From Brachyspira alvinipulli ATCC 51933 (GTDB lineage: Bacteria > Spirochaetota > Brachyspiria > Brachyspirales > Brachyspiraceae), in the NCBI RefSeq assembly GCF_000518245.1, contig NZ_KI912406.1, positions 122,681 to 186,680 of the forward strand: a stretch of DNA of 64,000 nt. The letters are read 5' to 3'. Position 1 is the stretch's first letter. Each line of letters starts with the position of its first letter. Position numbers and translations under genes: made by a program. Shown here piece by piece: positions 26,398 to 36,702 of the stretch. The notes under the pieces were generated by a model. The model made no database searches and was not told where the DNA came from. It saw nothing but the letters and a program-made list of their open reading frames with translations.

Positions 26398-27060
26398 ATG
26401 ATAAATACAGAAACATCTAAATTTATTGATAATAAAACTAAAAAAATAGGCGAGATTTATTCTGCAGCATCTCATAGTGCAGGTGCTTTGCTTGCAATAG
26501 CAGGACTTGTACTTATGCTTATAAAAGTTAAAGGAAATCCAATTCCTGTTATAATATATGGTATTGGTATAATATTTTTATATACATTCAGTTCTTTATA
26601 TCATTTTTTCCCAAATGGTAAAATAAAGGCATTGTTTAGAAAATTTGATCATATAGGCATATATATATTTATAGCAGCTACATATACTCCACTTTGTGTG
26701 TTTTCTCTTCCAAAAAATATAGGTTTATTAATTTTATCTGTTATATGGGGATGTGCTTTAATAGGAGTTTTATCGAATACAGTTTTTAAATATAAAAATA
26801 TTTATTTAAGGCTGTTTTTATATATTTTAATGGGATGGATAATAATATTTGCTTTTAAACCTCTTTTAAATTCTTTCTATATAGTACACCTAAATTGGCT
26901 TATATTAGGCGGTGTATTTTATACTATAGGTGCTTTTTTATATGCATTTGGAAAAAAATTTAATGACAAAGCTAAACAATTTACGCATGACATATTCCAT
27001 ATATTTGTATTAGCTGGGTCTTTTGCTCATTATTGGTTTTTGTATAGTTATGTTATATAA
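26398..27060 (+). CDS. hemolysin III family membrane protein (PAQR-like)
   Basis: A 220-aa, seven-helix protein of the HlyIII/YqfA family. Conserved metal-site histidines are visible: SAASHSAGA near the N-terminus, SSLYHFFP after the second helix, FDHIGIYIFIAATYTPL in the middle, and HDIFHIFVLAGSFAHYWF at the end. Family members resemble eukaryotic progestin/adiponectin receptors; haemolysis is an assay-derived name and is not certain as a physiological role. Haemolysins are of interest in Brachyspira virulence, but several unrelated families carry the name. ATG 26398 with AGAGGAG upstream. It is monocistronic and convergent with the HAD gene. Confidence 0.92.
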   Translation: MINTETSKFIDNKTKKIGEIYSAASHSAGALLAIAGLVLMLIKVKGNPIPVIIYGIGIIFLYTFSSLYHFFPNGKIKALFRKFDHIGIYIFIAATYTPLCVFSLPKNIGLLILSVIWGCALIGVLSNTVFKYKNIYLRLFLYILMGWIIIFAFKPLLNSFYIVHLNWLILGGVFYTIGAFLYAFGKKFNDKAKQFTHDIFHIFVLAGSFAHYWFLYSYVI

Positions 27061-27151
27061 AATTTTTTGATTTATTTACATACCCCGCCCTTTAAAATTT
27101 TATGTACTTATTGTTAATGCTGATTTTATTATATTTTTTATCATAATAGAG

Positions 27152-27177
27152 ACAGCACACCCGCCCAAGCTGTTTTT
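27152..27177 (+). terminator. weak terminator candidate after the hemolysin III gene
   Basis: ACAGC pairs with GCTGT across a 12-nt C-rich loop followed by TTTTT. The stem is short, so confidence is low. Confidence 0.3.
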
Positions 27178-27196
27178 AAGAATGAAATTTATTTAA

Positions 27197-28048
27197 TTAT
27201 TTTAATATATTATATATTTCATTTAGCTTTACAATATTTTGTTTATTTTCTATTTCGTAAACATCTGTTTCTATTAGTAAAGTTTTAAGATAAGGAATTT
27301 TTATAATATCAGTGTCTCTGTCTCCTATCATAAAAGAATTAAATAAATCTATATTGTATTTTTGTGATGCAAGCAAATGCATAGCAGCTTCTGGTTTTCT
27401 TAATACGGATAATATATTGTAAGGTTCAACATTTCCTTTTATATGATACGGACAATAATAAAAATCATCTATAATAGCATCGTATTTTTTATACTCTTCA
27501 TATATGTAGTTATGAACTTTATTAACATCCTCATTACTGTAATAATTATATGATACACCTGCTTGATTAGTAGTTACTATTGTAATGTAGCCTTGTTTGT
27601 TAGCGTATTTTACTATATCTATGAATTCTTTTTTTATTTTTACTCTGTCAACTGTTCCAATATATCCGACATCATCCATTAATACTCCGTCTCTGTCAAG
27701 AAATAATGCTTTATTAACTTTTTTACTTTCATCCGCAAAATATGCAGGTATTCCGTATAATATATTTTCTTTGAATGCTTTGTTTGTTAATTCATTTATA
27801 TATTCCGCATTTTTTATTATATCATTTTTAGTATACAATTTATTATTATATATTATTAAATTATTATTGAATGAATAGCCTGATAAAATATTTGTTATAT
27901 CATCTTTTATTATTTTGTAGTTTTTATCTATTGTATATAATTTATTTTTTATTTTTGAATCCGTATCAAAATCAAGTGCTATTATAATAGCATTACTTTC
28001 AATTGTTTTTGAGAAATTTAAAAAGTAGTTCTCTATATCTTTATTCAT
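27197..28048 (-). CDS. HAD-IIIA phosphatase (GmhB/HisB-like) with an N-terminal extension
   Basis: A 283-aa protein. Residues about 115-270 are a HAD-IIIA phosphatase: motif I ALFLDRDGVLMDD, motif II VTTNQAGVSY, a zinc-loop-like region CPYHIKG, and motif IV MIGDRDTDI. This resembles heptose-1,7-bisphosphate phosphatase and histidinol-phosphatase. The first 110 residues (IIALDFDTDSKIKNK and following) are not part of the normal enzyme and have no recognised fold; they may be a substrate-binding or regulatory addition. ATG 28048 with AGGA about 10 nt upstream. It stands alone, so the pathway is not indicated by neighbours. Confidence 0.85.
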   Translation of the reverse strand: MNKDIENYFLNFSKTIESNAIIIALDFDTDSKIKNKLYTIDKNYKIIKDDITNILSGYSFNNNLIIYNNKLYTKNDIIKNAEYINELTNKAFKENILYGIPAYFADESKKVNKALFLDRDGVLMDDVGYIGTVDRVKIKKEFIDIVKYANKQGYITIVTTNQAGVSYNYYSNEDVNKVHNYIYEEYKKYDAIIDDFYYCPYHIKGNVEPYNILSVLRKPEAAMHLLASQKYNIDLFNSFMIGDRDTDIIKIPYLKTLLIETDVYEIENKQNIVKLNEIYNILK

Positions 28049-28185
28049 AATATTAGCTTCCTAAAATAATTATTTAAGTTTAATACAAAATAAAATTTTT
28101 ATCAATTAATAAATATAATATTATTAATAATTGATTTTTTTATTTTCTGATATATATTATTAGCTAAATTATTGAGAGAGTTTAA

Positions 28186-29367
28186 ATGGATAAAACAGAT
28201 AAAATAAATAAATATATAAACATATTAAAATATTTATTAATTAGTATTGTGTCAACTATTCCAATATGTATTTATATAATTACATTGAATAATATAGATA
28301 GAAGCTATATATTCCCAATATTTTTAAATATTCATATATTCGTTAGTTTTTATTTGTTTTGTTTTTCAGTGATTTTTCATATAAATAATTTTGATAAAAA
28401 AGTTATATTGATGACTTTTTTATCATTTTTGCTTGTAAGTCTTATAGCAATTTTTTCAAATATTTATTTTAACTATGTATATATGCCTCCAACTAATACG
28501 CCGGATTTTCAGATATTATTAAATAGGGCTATATTTTTTAATATTATATTTTTTGTAATTTTAATGCTTTCTTATAATTCTTTTAATGCAGTAAATACTG
28601 ATAAAATTTCAGATTTTTTTACAGTATTTGGAGATACTTTTTTATGGTTTTTAATAATTAATACAGCAAGCAGCACGATTCTTTCTATATTAATTTATGC
28701 ATTCCTTATAGTAGGTTTTTCTATAGTAGCATTATTTTCAGCTAGTACAGAAATCGGATTTTTAATAGCAAAATTTGTTATATGTATATTTATATTCATA
28801 TATGGTTTTATTCCATTTTTATCATACTATATATATATTAAGACAAAATCTGTTATATCAATATATGTTTCCAGAGCTTTATTAGTATTTAATTTATTTG
28901 CTATGTTTATAATGATGTTTTTTTTCATTCCTTATGAATCAAGACCATATAATAATAGAATAGTATATATGATATATAATATACTTTTATCTTTTATTAT
29001 TATGAGTTTAATGTTTACTAGAATGGAGAAAAAGTCAAATATTTTTATAAAAGCAATGTATTTAGTAACTCCGTTTTTTGCAGTAATATTTAATTTATTG
29101 ACTATAACAGCTACAATATACAGAATAGCAAATTTCGGACTTACACCTAATAAATTAACTTTGATTATTTTAAATATAATTTTTCTTGTTCATTTAGTAT
29201 TGATATTTGTTAATAGTATACTTTCTTTTATTGCTTCATTTAGGAATAGAACGGATAATACCACATTAAATGTTATTGTAAATAATAAGCCAATACTATT
29301 TATTTATGTGTACTTCTTATTTTCTTTATTTGTGTGCTTTGTTCTTCCTATTATTTATATAAAGTGA
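28186..29367 (+). CDS. polytopic membrane protein, DUF4153-like
   Basis: A 393-aa protein with about 10-11 transmembrane helices over its whole length. The block IYRIANFGLTPNKLTLIILNI is like the Y-G-L-T-x-N-R segment typical of DUF4153 proteins, so I place it there tentatively. No catalytic residues stand out. ATG 28186 with GAGAG upstream. It lies 77 nt before deoB on the same strand; a shared transcript is possible but not demonstrated. A transporter or envelope role is only a guess. Confidence 0.65.
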   Translation: MDKTDKINKYINILKYLLISIVSTIPICIYIITLNNIDRSYIFPIFLNIHIFVSFYLFCFSVIFHINNFDKKVILMTFLSFLLVSLIAIFSNIYFNYVYMPPTNTPDFQILLNRAIFFNIIFFVILMLSYNSFNAVNTDKISDFFTVFGDTFLWFLIINTASSTILSILIYAFLIVGFSIVALFSASTEIGFLIAKFVICIFIFIYGFIPFLSYYIYIKTKSVISIYVSRALLVFNLFAMFIMMFFFIPYESRPYNNRIVYMIYNILLSFIIMSLMFTRMEKKSNIFIKAMYLVTPFFAVIFNLLTITATIYRIANFGLTPNKLTLIILNIIFLVHLVLIFVNSILSFIASFRNRTDNTTLNVIVNNKPILFIYVYFLFSLFVCFVLPIIYIK

Positions 29368-29444
29368 ATTTAATCTATATACTTTTTATTATTTATTATT
29401 ATAATTGTTATTATATTAAATAAATAATATTAGGATAAAAAAAT

Positions 29445-30608
29445 ATGAGTAATAAAAAGAAAGCGGTTTTAATAGTTGTTGATAGCTGCGGAGTAGGTGC
29501 TTTGCCTGATGCAGCATTGTTTGGAGATGATGGCGTTAATACATTAGGACATTTGGCAGAATTTAATAAAGGCATATCTCTTCCTAACATGGAGAAAATA
29601 GGACTTGGTAATATAATAGATATAGAAGGTGTTTCTAAAAATAATAATGCTATAGGTTATTACGGCAAGGCTATGGAAACATCAAAAGCTAAAGATACAA
29701 CTACAGGACATTGGGAGATAGCCGGCCTTGTATCTGAAAAGCCTTTTAATACATATCCGAATGGATTTCCTGAAGCTACTATTAATGCTATTGAAAAGAT
29801 GTCCGGAAGAAAAGTTGTATGCAATAAGCCTTATTCCGGTACTGAAGTTATAGATGATTATGCTGATGAGCAGTTAAAAAACGGTTCCCTTATAGTATAT
29901 ACTTCTGCTGATTCTGTACTTCAAATAGCAGCACATGAGGAATTAATACCGGTAGATGAGCTTTATGAAATATGTAAAAAATCTCTTGAAATATGCAATG
30001 AATTTTCTCCTGTAGCAAGGGTTATAGCACGTCCTTATATAGGAACTAAAGGAAATTATAAAAGAACAGAAAGAAGACATGATTATTCTGTGCCTCCAAG
30101 CGGTGAGACAATGCTTGATAGAATAAAAAATAAAAATCTTCCAGTTATAGGCATAGGAAAAACAAGTGATATATTTGCAGGCGTTGGTATTACAGAGAAT
30201 AGACAAACTAATAAAAATAATCTTGATGGTATAGAAAAAACTATAAAAGCTATTAAAGAAGTTGATGAGGGTTTAATATTTACTAATCTTGTTGATTTTG
30301 ATATGCTTTACGGACATAGAAGAGATCCTAAAGGGTACAAAAATGCTTTGGAAGAGTTTGATAAATATATTCCTGAAATGATTGATAATTTAAATGATGA
30401 TGATTTGCTTATTATAACAGCAGATCATGGATGCGATCCTACATACAAAGGAAGTGACCATACAAGAGAATATATACCTATACTTGCTTACGGAAAAAAA
30501 TTAAAAAATAATGTAGATATAGGTATAAAAGATTCATTTGTATCTATTGCTGCTTCTATAGAAAAGCATTTATTTGGTGAAACAAAATTAGAAGGCTGTT
30601 TTTTATAG
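29445..30608 (+). CDS. deoB: phosphopentomutase
   Basis: A 387-aa enzyme interconverting ribose 1-phosphate and ribose 5-phosphate in nucleoside salvage. Alkaline-phosphatase-superfamily motifs: N-terminal metal site VVDSCGVGALPDA, phosphorylatable Thr in AKDTTTGHWEIAG, and C-terminal metal site ITADHGCDPTYKGSDHTRE with the terminal PILAYG. Length and start (ATG 29445, AGGAT upstream) are normal. No other deo gene is adjacent. Its product, ribose 5-phosphate, feeds Prs, encoded at 59.2 kb. Confidence 0.97.
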   Translation: MSNKKKAVLIVVDSCGVGALPDAALFGDDGVNTLGHLAEFNKGISLPNMEKIGLGNIIDIEGVSKNNNAIGYYGKAMETSKAKDTTTGHWEIAGLVSEKPFNTYPNGFPEATINAIEKMSGRKVVCNKPYSGTEVIDDYADEQLKNGSLIVYTSADSVLQIAAHEELIPVDELYEICKKSLEICNEFSPVARVIARPYIGTKGNYKRTERRHDYSVPPSGETMLDRIKNKNLPVIGIGKTSDIFAGVGITENRQTNKNNLDGIEKTIKAIKEVDEGLIFTNLVDFDMLYGHRRDPKGYKNALEEFDKYIPEMIDNLNDDDLLIITADHGCDPTYKGSDHTREYIPILAYGKKLKNNVDIGIKDSFVSIAASIEKHLFGETKLEGCFL

Positions 30609-30691
30609 AATAATGATTATAATAATATTTTAAGCGAACAATTTTTATTGCTAGTAATTATTTCATCTTTTAAATCATATACCTCATATAG

Positions 30692-30720
30692 TTGACTATT
30701 TTTTATTAGTGTGATATAAT
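30692..30720 (+). promoter_or_regulatory. strong sigma-70-type promoter
   Basis: TTGACT (30692-30697), 17-nt spacer, TATAAT (30715-30720), 25 nt before the ATG of the frameshifted sulfatase-like gene. Confidence 0.7.
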
Positions 30721-30745
30721 CCCGAGTATTTTCCAGGTATAGAAT

Positions 30746-32936
30746 ATGAAAAACAATACAACTTTATTCTTTAAAATATATATAATTATAATCATAGTTT
30801 GCATTTTAGTATTATCAATTTTTTCAATATTAGGAAATATTTCTAGACAAGGTTATATTTCAAATTTTGTAATAGATAGATATAATACTTTTAATATTAA
30901 TGATACCAATGATTATGAGAAATTAAAATATTTTACAGATGAAAATTTTCAAGAATATCTATACACTAATGAAGTTTTAACAAATCATTATTATAATTGT
31001 AGGATTTTATATTATGATAAAATATTCAAAAACAATGATATATATGATGTTTTTATAATTCCAGATGAAAGTATGTCAAATAATTTGATATTTAAAAATG
31101 GTTCTCCATTTGGTTCAATTATTACTGATAAATTATATTCTTAATAATGATAAATTAGAATCTATTTCATATAAATTAAAAGTAAAAACAGAATTTTTTA
31201 TATATTTTTTAATATCTGTAATATTAATTCCTTTAATATTTTATAAAAAAACTAGAGTATATACTATATTAATAACATTAAATTATGTGTTATATTTAAT
31301 GTTATTAGAGAATATTTTACCAAGATTTTTTGTATTGAAATTGCCAATTCATTATCTTGATATAATATTATCAAGTATTTTTTTAATAATTGCATATATA
31401 TTGTCAAACAAAAAAATAGTACCAACTATATTATTTTTTATTGTGAATACAATGTCTTTTTTTGTAATAGAACCAATAGCTTTAAATTATATAAAAACTT
31501 TTATATTTTTTAATGATATTCCTATTTTATACCATTCATTGATAGCTGTAATATCAGATATTAGATTAAAGACAATTATTATATTATTAACTGTAGTATA
31601 TTTTTTATTGATATTATATTTGATTATATTTTTTATTTATAATTTGATAAAAATGAATAGATATAAAGCAATTTTTTTATCTATTTTAATAATTATACTT
31701 GTATTTGTTGTTTTTTTAAGACCTGTAGAAATAATTACATGGGATATTGATTTTTATAGACAGATAGAAAGATATGGTATTATAAATACAATTAGTTATA
31801 AAATAAGCTATGATAAAATAAATAATGAAATACCAAGTAAAAAAGAAGTTGAAAATGCAATAATGTTGTTAAAAGATTTAGAAAGCAATAGAGATATCTC
31901 TACACTTATTTTAAATGGTAGTCAATCTGAAAATAGAGATATATTTTTGGTTTTTTTAGAATCTTTTTATGATTATTCGCATTTTGTAGAATTATTTGAT
32001 GAGGATCCGTTTGGAATTGAATATAGACAGTGGGCTAGCAATTCACATAAAATTCCTCCTAGTATAACATCTGGAAGTTTTTATGCAAGACTTTCGGGCT
32101 TAACGGCTTCGAGTCCATTATATCCTAAATCTCAAATTTATAAAATTGAAAATAGTTTGCCAGATTTACTTGTTCAAAATGGTTATTACACAATTAGTTT
32201 AGAAGAATCTATTAGTACATATAATTTAAATTCATTTTTCACTATGTTAGGATTTAATGAAGAAGTATTTGCATTATATACTGGTAATTTAAATTTATAT
32301 ATTAGTACAAATATGAATAATTTACAAAAACCATTATTTGCGAGCTGTTTTACTCTTTTAGGACATGAAGGTATGTCTCCTAAAGATGAGGATAAGTATA
32401 TATTAGAGTATTTGGAAAAAAATAAACGTTTTATTGATTTATTTGATGCTAATGATAAGGATATTCTAATACAAACTTTTAAAGATTGTATTAATTTGTC
32501 AAGAGAGGTTATTAAGATAAGAGATACGATATTAAAATTTTCTCCAAATGCATTGATTATTTTTAAAAATGATCACATGTTTCCAAATTTAATTGAAATG
32601 ATAAGAAGATCTAAGATTGACGAAAAGATAAAATCTAGTTTTTTGGAAGATCAAACACCTACACCTATACTTATATGGAATGGTACAAATGGTTTATATA
32701 AGGCACCAATGAATTTTGTACCTGAAAATATACCGCTTTTTATAGCTTTAAATGCTGGGGTTACAAATTATAATAGTAGTATGATATCTTTGTTATATAA
32801 GGATGAGATGGATGGAAATATAAGTACATACCATAAATTTTATAATATTACTAATGATAGATATATATTGTTAGATAATATAGATACCAATTCTAATTTA
32901 TATAAATATGAAAATGCTAGAAAAATTTTGTCTTAA
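30746..32936 (+). pseudogene. lipoteichoic-acid-synthase/sulfatase-like membrane protein with a frameshift
   Basis: Two frames make one gene. The first (30746-31144) has a transmembrane helix and an extracytoplasmic segment ending FGSIITDKLYS; the second continues as LNNDKLESISYKLK into five or six more helices and a sulfatase-type domain (RDIFLVFLESFYDYSHF, then SGSFYARLSGL with the candidate nucleophile region, then IIFKNDHMF). Removing one base near 31138-31143 gives a continuous 729-codon frame (2191 nt is 3 x 730 plus 1). No ribosome site precedes the second frame's ATG (31098). Family members transfer glycerol- or ethanolamine-phosphate to envelope glycans outside the membrane. A good promoter is retained, so the lesion may be recent, a sequencing error, or a programmed shift. 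It could also be two coupled genes, though I think that less likely. Confidence 0.72.
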
Positions 32937-33045
32937 GATATTTTTTTGGGTAAAAGATATTATTATAATTTGATAAAATCTGAGTGATAAATTTATATAT
33001 ATTGAAATATAATTTTATCATGATAACATCAAGAACTATAAGTTA

Positions 33046-33579
33046 TTATTTTATTGATTCTTTTATTTCATTATAAAGTCTTATTAACTCATTTGCATAC
33101 TTTTCTTTTACTTTGAAATTTTTAAATCCTTCAGCAGTTTCTACTCTTATATCAGTTAAAAGAGGTAGTTTTTTTATTTCATTTTCTGCCTGTATGCTGT
33201 AGGTTCTGTCTACATAAGAGGTATCCATAAAGTATATTGAAGTTCCGTATATTACTTCTACATCAGTTTTTGGCATTAAAGATGTATAATATAAATTTAT
33301 ATATGAATTGTCATCAAACTTCAATACTATTTTACTGTTTTCTGCTATGTTAAATGCATCATCGCTTATATATTGAGCTTCCAAAATTATAGTATCAGTA
33401 CCGCTTATATTTTTGAGTCTGAATTTCAAAGTTGATGACCAATAATTAATTGAAATATAATCAGTTTGATAGAATTTTGTACCGTAAAAAGAATCTTCTA
33501 TTAAATGCACTTTGGCAGCACATGATGACAATGTTATACTCAATATAATTAGTGAAAATAATATAAATATTTTCTTCAA
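33046..33579 (-). CDS. lipoprotein of unknown function
   Basis: A 177-aa protein with a clear lipoprotein signal (KKIFILFSLIILSITLSSC, lipobox LSSC, acylated Cys20). The mature part is beta-rich (STLKFRLKNISGTDTIILEA) and ends in a helical segment. The start codon is TTG at 33579-33577, supported by GGGAG 5 nt upstream; no ATG fits. It is probably exported and membrane-anchored. Monocistronic, convergent with the sulfatase-like gene. No family recognised. Confidence 0.75.
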   Translation of the reverse strand: MKKIFILFSLIILSITLSSCAAKVHLIEDSFYGTKFYQTDYISINYWSSTLKFRLKNISGTDTIILEAQYISDDAFNIAENSKIVLKFDDNSYINLYYTSLMPKTDVEVIYGTSIYFMDTSYVDRTYSIQAENEIKKLPLLTDIRVETAEGFKNFKVKEKYANELIRLYNEIKESIK

Positions 33580-33720
33580 TACTATCTCCCTAGTTTTTAT
33601 AACTATATTATATAACCTATTTATTTTTTGTAAATAAAATGCTGATTATATATTGTTGTTATTTAGTATTTTATATTTTATAATAACTTTAAAATAATTT
33701 TTTATTTAATTGGTATTTTT

Positions 33721-35352
33721 ATGGAATTTAAAAGGGTTTTTTCTTGCGGAGTTAGCTGGGGTGGTGGTAGGAAGAAGCCTTCATATTTTGAAGAATTTAA
33801 AAAGTATAATTCTGCTATATTAGGAAGCTACAATAGAAGGATAGAAGGTTTTAGAAATTTAAAAGTTGGAGATTTAATAGCCGCAAAGAATGGTGAAAAA
33901 ATAATAGCTTTAGGACAAGTTGCTTCAGCTTCAGAAAAGTATAGGAATTGGAAGTATTTTATTGATGAGTCAAAAGCTAATTATTACGGTGTATCTTTAG
34001 AAGATGAAATTGATATAATTAAAGTTAATAAGTGGATTGAATTGGAAGAACCTATTAACTATCCTACTTCTTCAGGTACAGGATTTGTTACAGATAATAA
34101 CAATGATTATTTAACACAATGTAATGAAGCTTATTATAAGGAATTAAAAAAAATGGAAAAAGAAGAGATTATTAATATACTAAAACAAAAAAAGCAGATC
34201 ATACTTCAAGGAGCACCTGGTACTGGAAAAACTTATTCTACTGCTGAAATTGCTGTTAATTTGATTGACGGAAAATTACCAGATAATAGAAAAAAAGTTA
34301 TGGAAAGATATAAAGAGCTTATTAAAAAGAATAGGATATTTTTCACAACTTTTCATCAGTCTATGGATTATGAGGAATTTGTTGAAGGGTATAAGCCTGT
34401 TCCTAATGACGGAAATATAGTTTATGATGTTAAAGATGGAATTTTTAAAAAGGCTTGTAAATATTCAAGTACAGCAGGAAATGATAAAAATAATATAGAA
34501 GATATATGGAATGAATTTCAAAATAAATTAGCTGAAGAAAATATAAGATTTGATGAAAAAAATAATAACATAGGAAAACTTACTTTAAAAACAAAAACAG
34601 GACTTGATTTTTATTTAACTACTGATGATAGCGGATATGTAAGATATAAGCCTGCTTCTCAAATAGGAGATAATTGGAGATATATAAGAGCTGCTTTATT
34701 TGGATTATATTTTAATAAGTATAAATCAGCTTTGTCATATACAGAACCTTTATTAGATTATTTAAAAGAAAATTATAATTTGTCTGAGCCAATTGAAAAT
34801 AATGAAAATCCTGTTGTACTTATAATAGATGAAATTAATAGAGGTAATATAGCAAAAATATTCGGAGAGCTTATTACATTATTAGAGGCAGATAAAAGAA
34901 AAAATGCTGATAATGAAATAGAAGTTAAACTGCCTTATTCAAAAGAAACATTTTCAGTGCCTAGCAATTTATATATAATAGGTACTATGAACACTACAGA
35001 CAGAAGCATAGGTTATATTGATTATGCTTTAAGAAGAAGATTTGCATTTATAACTATTAAAGCAGATAAAGAAAAAGTAGAAAATTTTTATAATGATAAA
35101 AACTCTGATTGTAAAGATAAGGCATTAAAGTTATTTGATAATGTAGAAAAAATTATAAAAGAAAATTTAAATGAAGAATTTGAGATAGATGATATTATGA
35201 TAGGGCATAGCTATTTTATGGCTAAAAATGATGAAGAACTAAAAAGAAAATTAGATTATGAAATAAAACCTTTATTATTAGAATATTACAAAGACGGTAT
35301 ATTAAAAAGTGATAAAGAATTAAAAGACAAGATTAAAGATTTAATGATATAA
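33721..35352 (+). CDS. mcrB: McrB-like AAA+ GTPase of a type IV restriction system
   Basis: A 543-aa protein. The C-terminal AAA+ motor has Walker A LQGAPGTGKTYSTAEIA (about 161-177), Walker B VVLIIDEINRGNIAKIF and the McrB signature IGTMNTTDRSIGYIDYALRRRF. The N-terminal 140 residues (VSWGGGRKKPSYFEEF, LKVGDLIAAKNGEKIIALGQV) look like an EVE/PUA-like modified-base reader and not the E. coli McrB N-domain; that is tentative. Its partner McrC starts 5 nt after its stop. Known role: GTP-driven cleavage of DNA with modified cytosines. The same chromosome carries an m5C methyltransferase (6571-7815), so the reader must ignore that mark. Confidence 0.93.
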   Translation: MEFKRVFSCGVSWGGGRKKPSYFEEFKKYNSAILGSYNRRIEGFRNLKVGDLIAAKNGEKIIALGQVASASEKYRNWKYFIDESKANYYGVSLEDEIDIIKVNKWIELEEPINYPTSSGTGFVTDNNNDYLTQCNEAYYKELKKMEKEEIINILKQKKQIILQGAPGTGKTYSTAEIAVNLIDGKLPDNRKKVMERYKELIKKNRIFFTTFHQSMDYEEFVEGYKPVPNDGNIVYDVKDGIFKKACKYSSTAGNDKNNIEDIWNEFQNKLAEENIRFDEKNNNIGKLTLKTKTGLDFYLTTDDSGYVRYKPASQIGDNWRYIRAALFGLYFNKYKSALSYTEPLLDYLKENYNLSEPIENNENPVVLIIDEINRGNIAKIFGELITLLEADKRKNADNEIEVKLPYSKETFSVPSNLYIIGTMNTTDRSIGYIDYALRRRFAFITIKADKEKVENFYNDKNSDCKDKALKLFDNVEKIIKENLNEEFEIDDIMIGHSYFMAKNDEELKRKLDYEIKPLLLEYYKDGILKSDKELKDKIKDLMI

Positions 35353-35357
35353 TTATT

Positions 35358-36587
35358 ATGGAAAATAAATTTGAATGCAGTAATTGTAATTTTTTTAACG
35401 TTTTTCAAGAACATGATGCTATAAAATGTGATTTACTTATTGAATATATAAATAATTCAAAATATAGAGAATACATATTTGGGGAAAATTCATTTGAAAA
35501 AACTCTTTCTTATTATATAGGTGCTTTCTGGCTTGATAACGAATATACAAAAAATATTATAATAAATCCTAAAATAGATAATATTGATTTTATGAAGATG
35601 TTTTCAAAATGCTTATCATATTCCAGTATTATAAAAGATTTTGACAAAATATACAGCATTAATTTTGAAGAGCCTGCTATAGATTATAAAGAAAATAAAT
35701 TGATAAAAGGACTTGATGCATTAACAAGTATACATTTTTTAAGAATGCTTGAATTAGAGCTTCATAACGGACTTAAAAGAAATTTTATAAGAAAAGAAGA
35801 AAATCTCAATTCAAAAATAAAAGGCAAAATAGACTTTTCAAATCATATAAAGAAAAATATTATGGCTGCCAGAAATGACAGAGTATACTGTTCTTATTTT
35901 GATTATGATATAAATTGCTTGGAAAATAGAATATTAAAGAAGGCATTAAAAATATGTTATTCTAATATAGGAAGTATTTATAATTCTTTTTCTTGTATTA
36001 GCTTTTTTTCTGAAGTTTCTGATGAGCTTCATTTTTATGAACTTCATAATATAAAATTAAACCCTTTATACAAAAAATATAAACTTCTTATAAAATTAGC
36101 TATTAATATAATAAAATTAAAAAGATATAAAGATTCAAATAAAGAAAATTATGCCCCGCCTTTTTATATTGATATGTCATTATTATTTGAGAAATATGTT
36201 TATGCTTTACTTATGGATTCATTGAAAGATAAGGCTGAAATATTATATCAGTCTAGTTTTTTGCATAAAGCATTTATATTAGATTTTATAATTAAAGGTA
36301 ATGAATACAATTATATAGCAGATACAAAATATAAGGAAAATTATGAAAATAGTTATGAAAAAGATGATATAAAACAGCTTTCAGCTTACTCCAGAATTAA
36401 AAAAGTAGTTGAACATTTTCAAAATGATCAAGAATATTCTGATAATTATATACCAAAATGTTTGATAATATATCCTTCAAATAATACTTATGATATAAAT
36501 ATAAATTTAGAAAATATAAAAAATATTGATGATTTTGTGAAATTTTATAAGTTAGGAATATATATACCAAGATTTATTTCAAATTAA
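35358..36587 (+). CDS. mcrC: McrC-like nuclease subunit of a type IV restriction system
   Basis: A 409-aa partner of McrB, starting 5 nt after the mcrB stop, so coupled translation is likely. The N-terminal half matches McrC generally (SIHFLRMLELELHNGLKRNFIRKEE region, followed by GKIDFSNHIKKN). The C-terminal PD-(D/E)XK nuclease shows LFEKYVYALL, then ILDFIIKG and IADTKYKEN (Asp and Asp-x-Lys), then KQLSAYS. Full length. Together with McrB it should cut modified DNA; the modification recognised is unknown. Confidence 0.92.
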   Translation: MENKFECSNCNFFNVFQEHDAIKCDLLIEYINNSKYREYIFGENSFEKTLSYYIGAFWLDNEYTKNIIINPKIDNIDFMKMFSKCLSYSSIIKDFDKIYSINFEEPAIDYKENKLIKGLDALTSIHFLRMLELELHNGLKRNFIRKEENLNSKIKGKIDFSNHIKKNIMAARNDRVYCSYFDYDINCLENRILKKALKICYSNIGSIYNSFSCISFFSEVSDELHFYELHNIKLNPLYKKYKLLIKLAINIIKLKRYKDSNKENYAPPFYIDMSLLFEKYVYALLMDSLKDKAEILYQSSFLHKAFILDFIIKGNEYNYIADTKYKENYENSYEKDDIKQLSAYSRIKKVVEHFQNDQEYSDNYIPKCLIIYPSNNTYDININLENIKNIDDFVKFYKLGIYIPRFISN

Positions 36588-36702
36588 TAATTTTACATTT
36601 TAAATTAAATTCCTTTTTATATAATTGCTATTTTAATAGTTTTATTATATACTTTTACATCAATATTTATACACTATAAAAATTGTTTAAGGGGTTAAAT
36701 TA

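Noticed and set aside
31098-32936. Independent gene starting at ATG 31098
   Set aside because: No ribosome site, start lies inside the upstream frame, and one base change fuses both into a single 729-codon gene; treated as one frameshifted gene.
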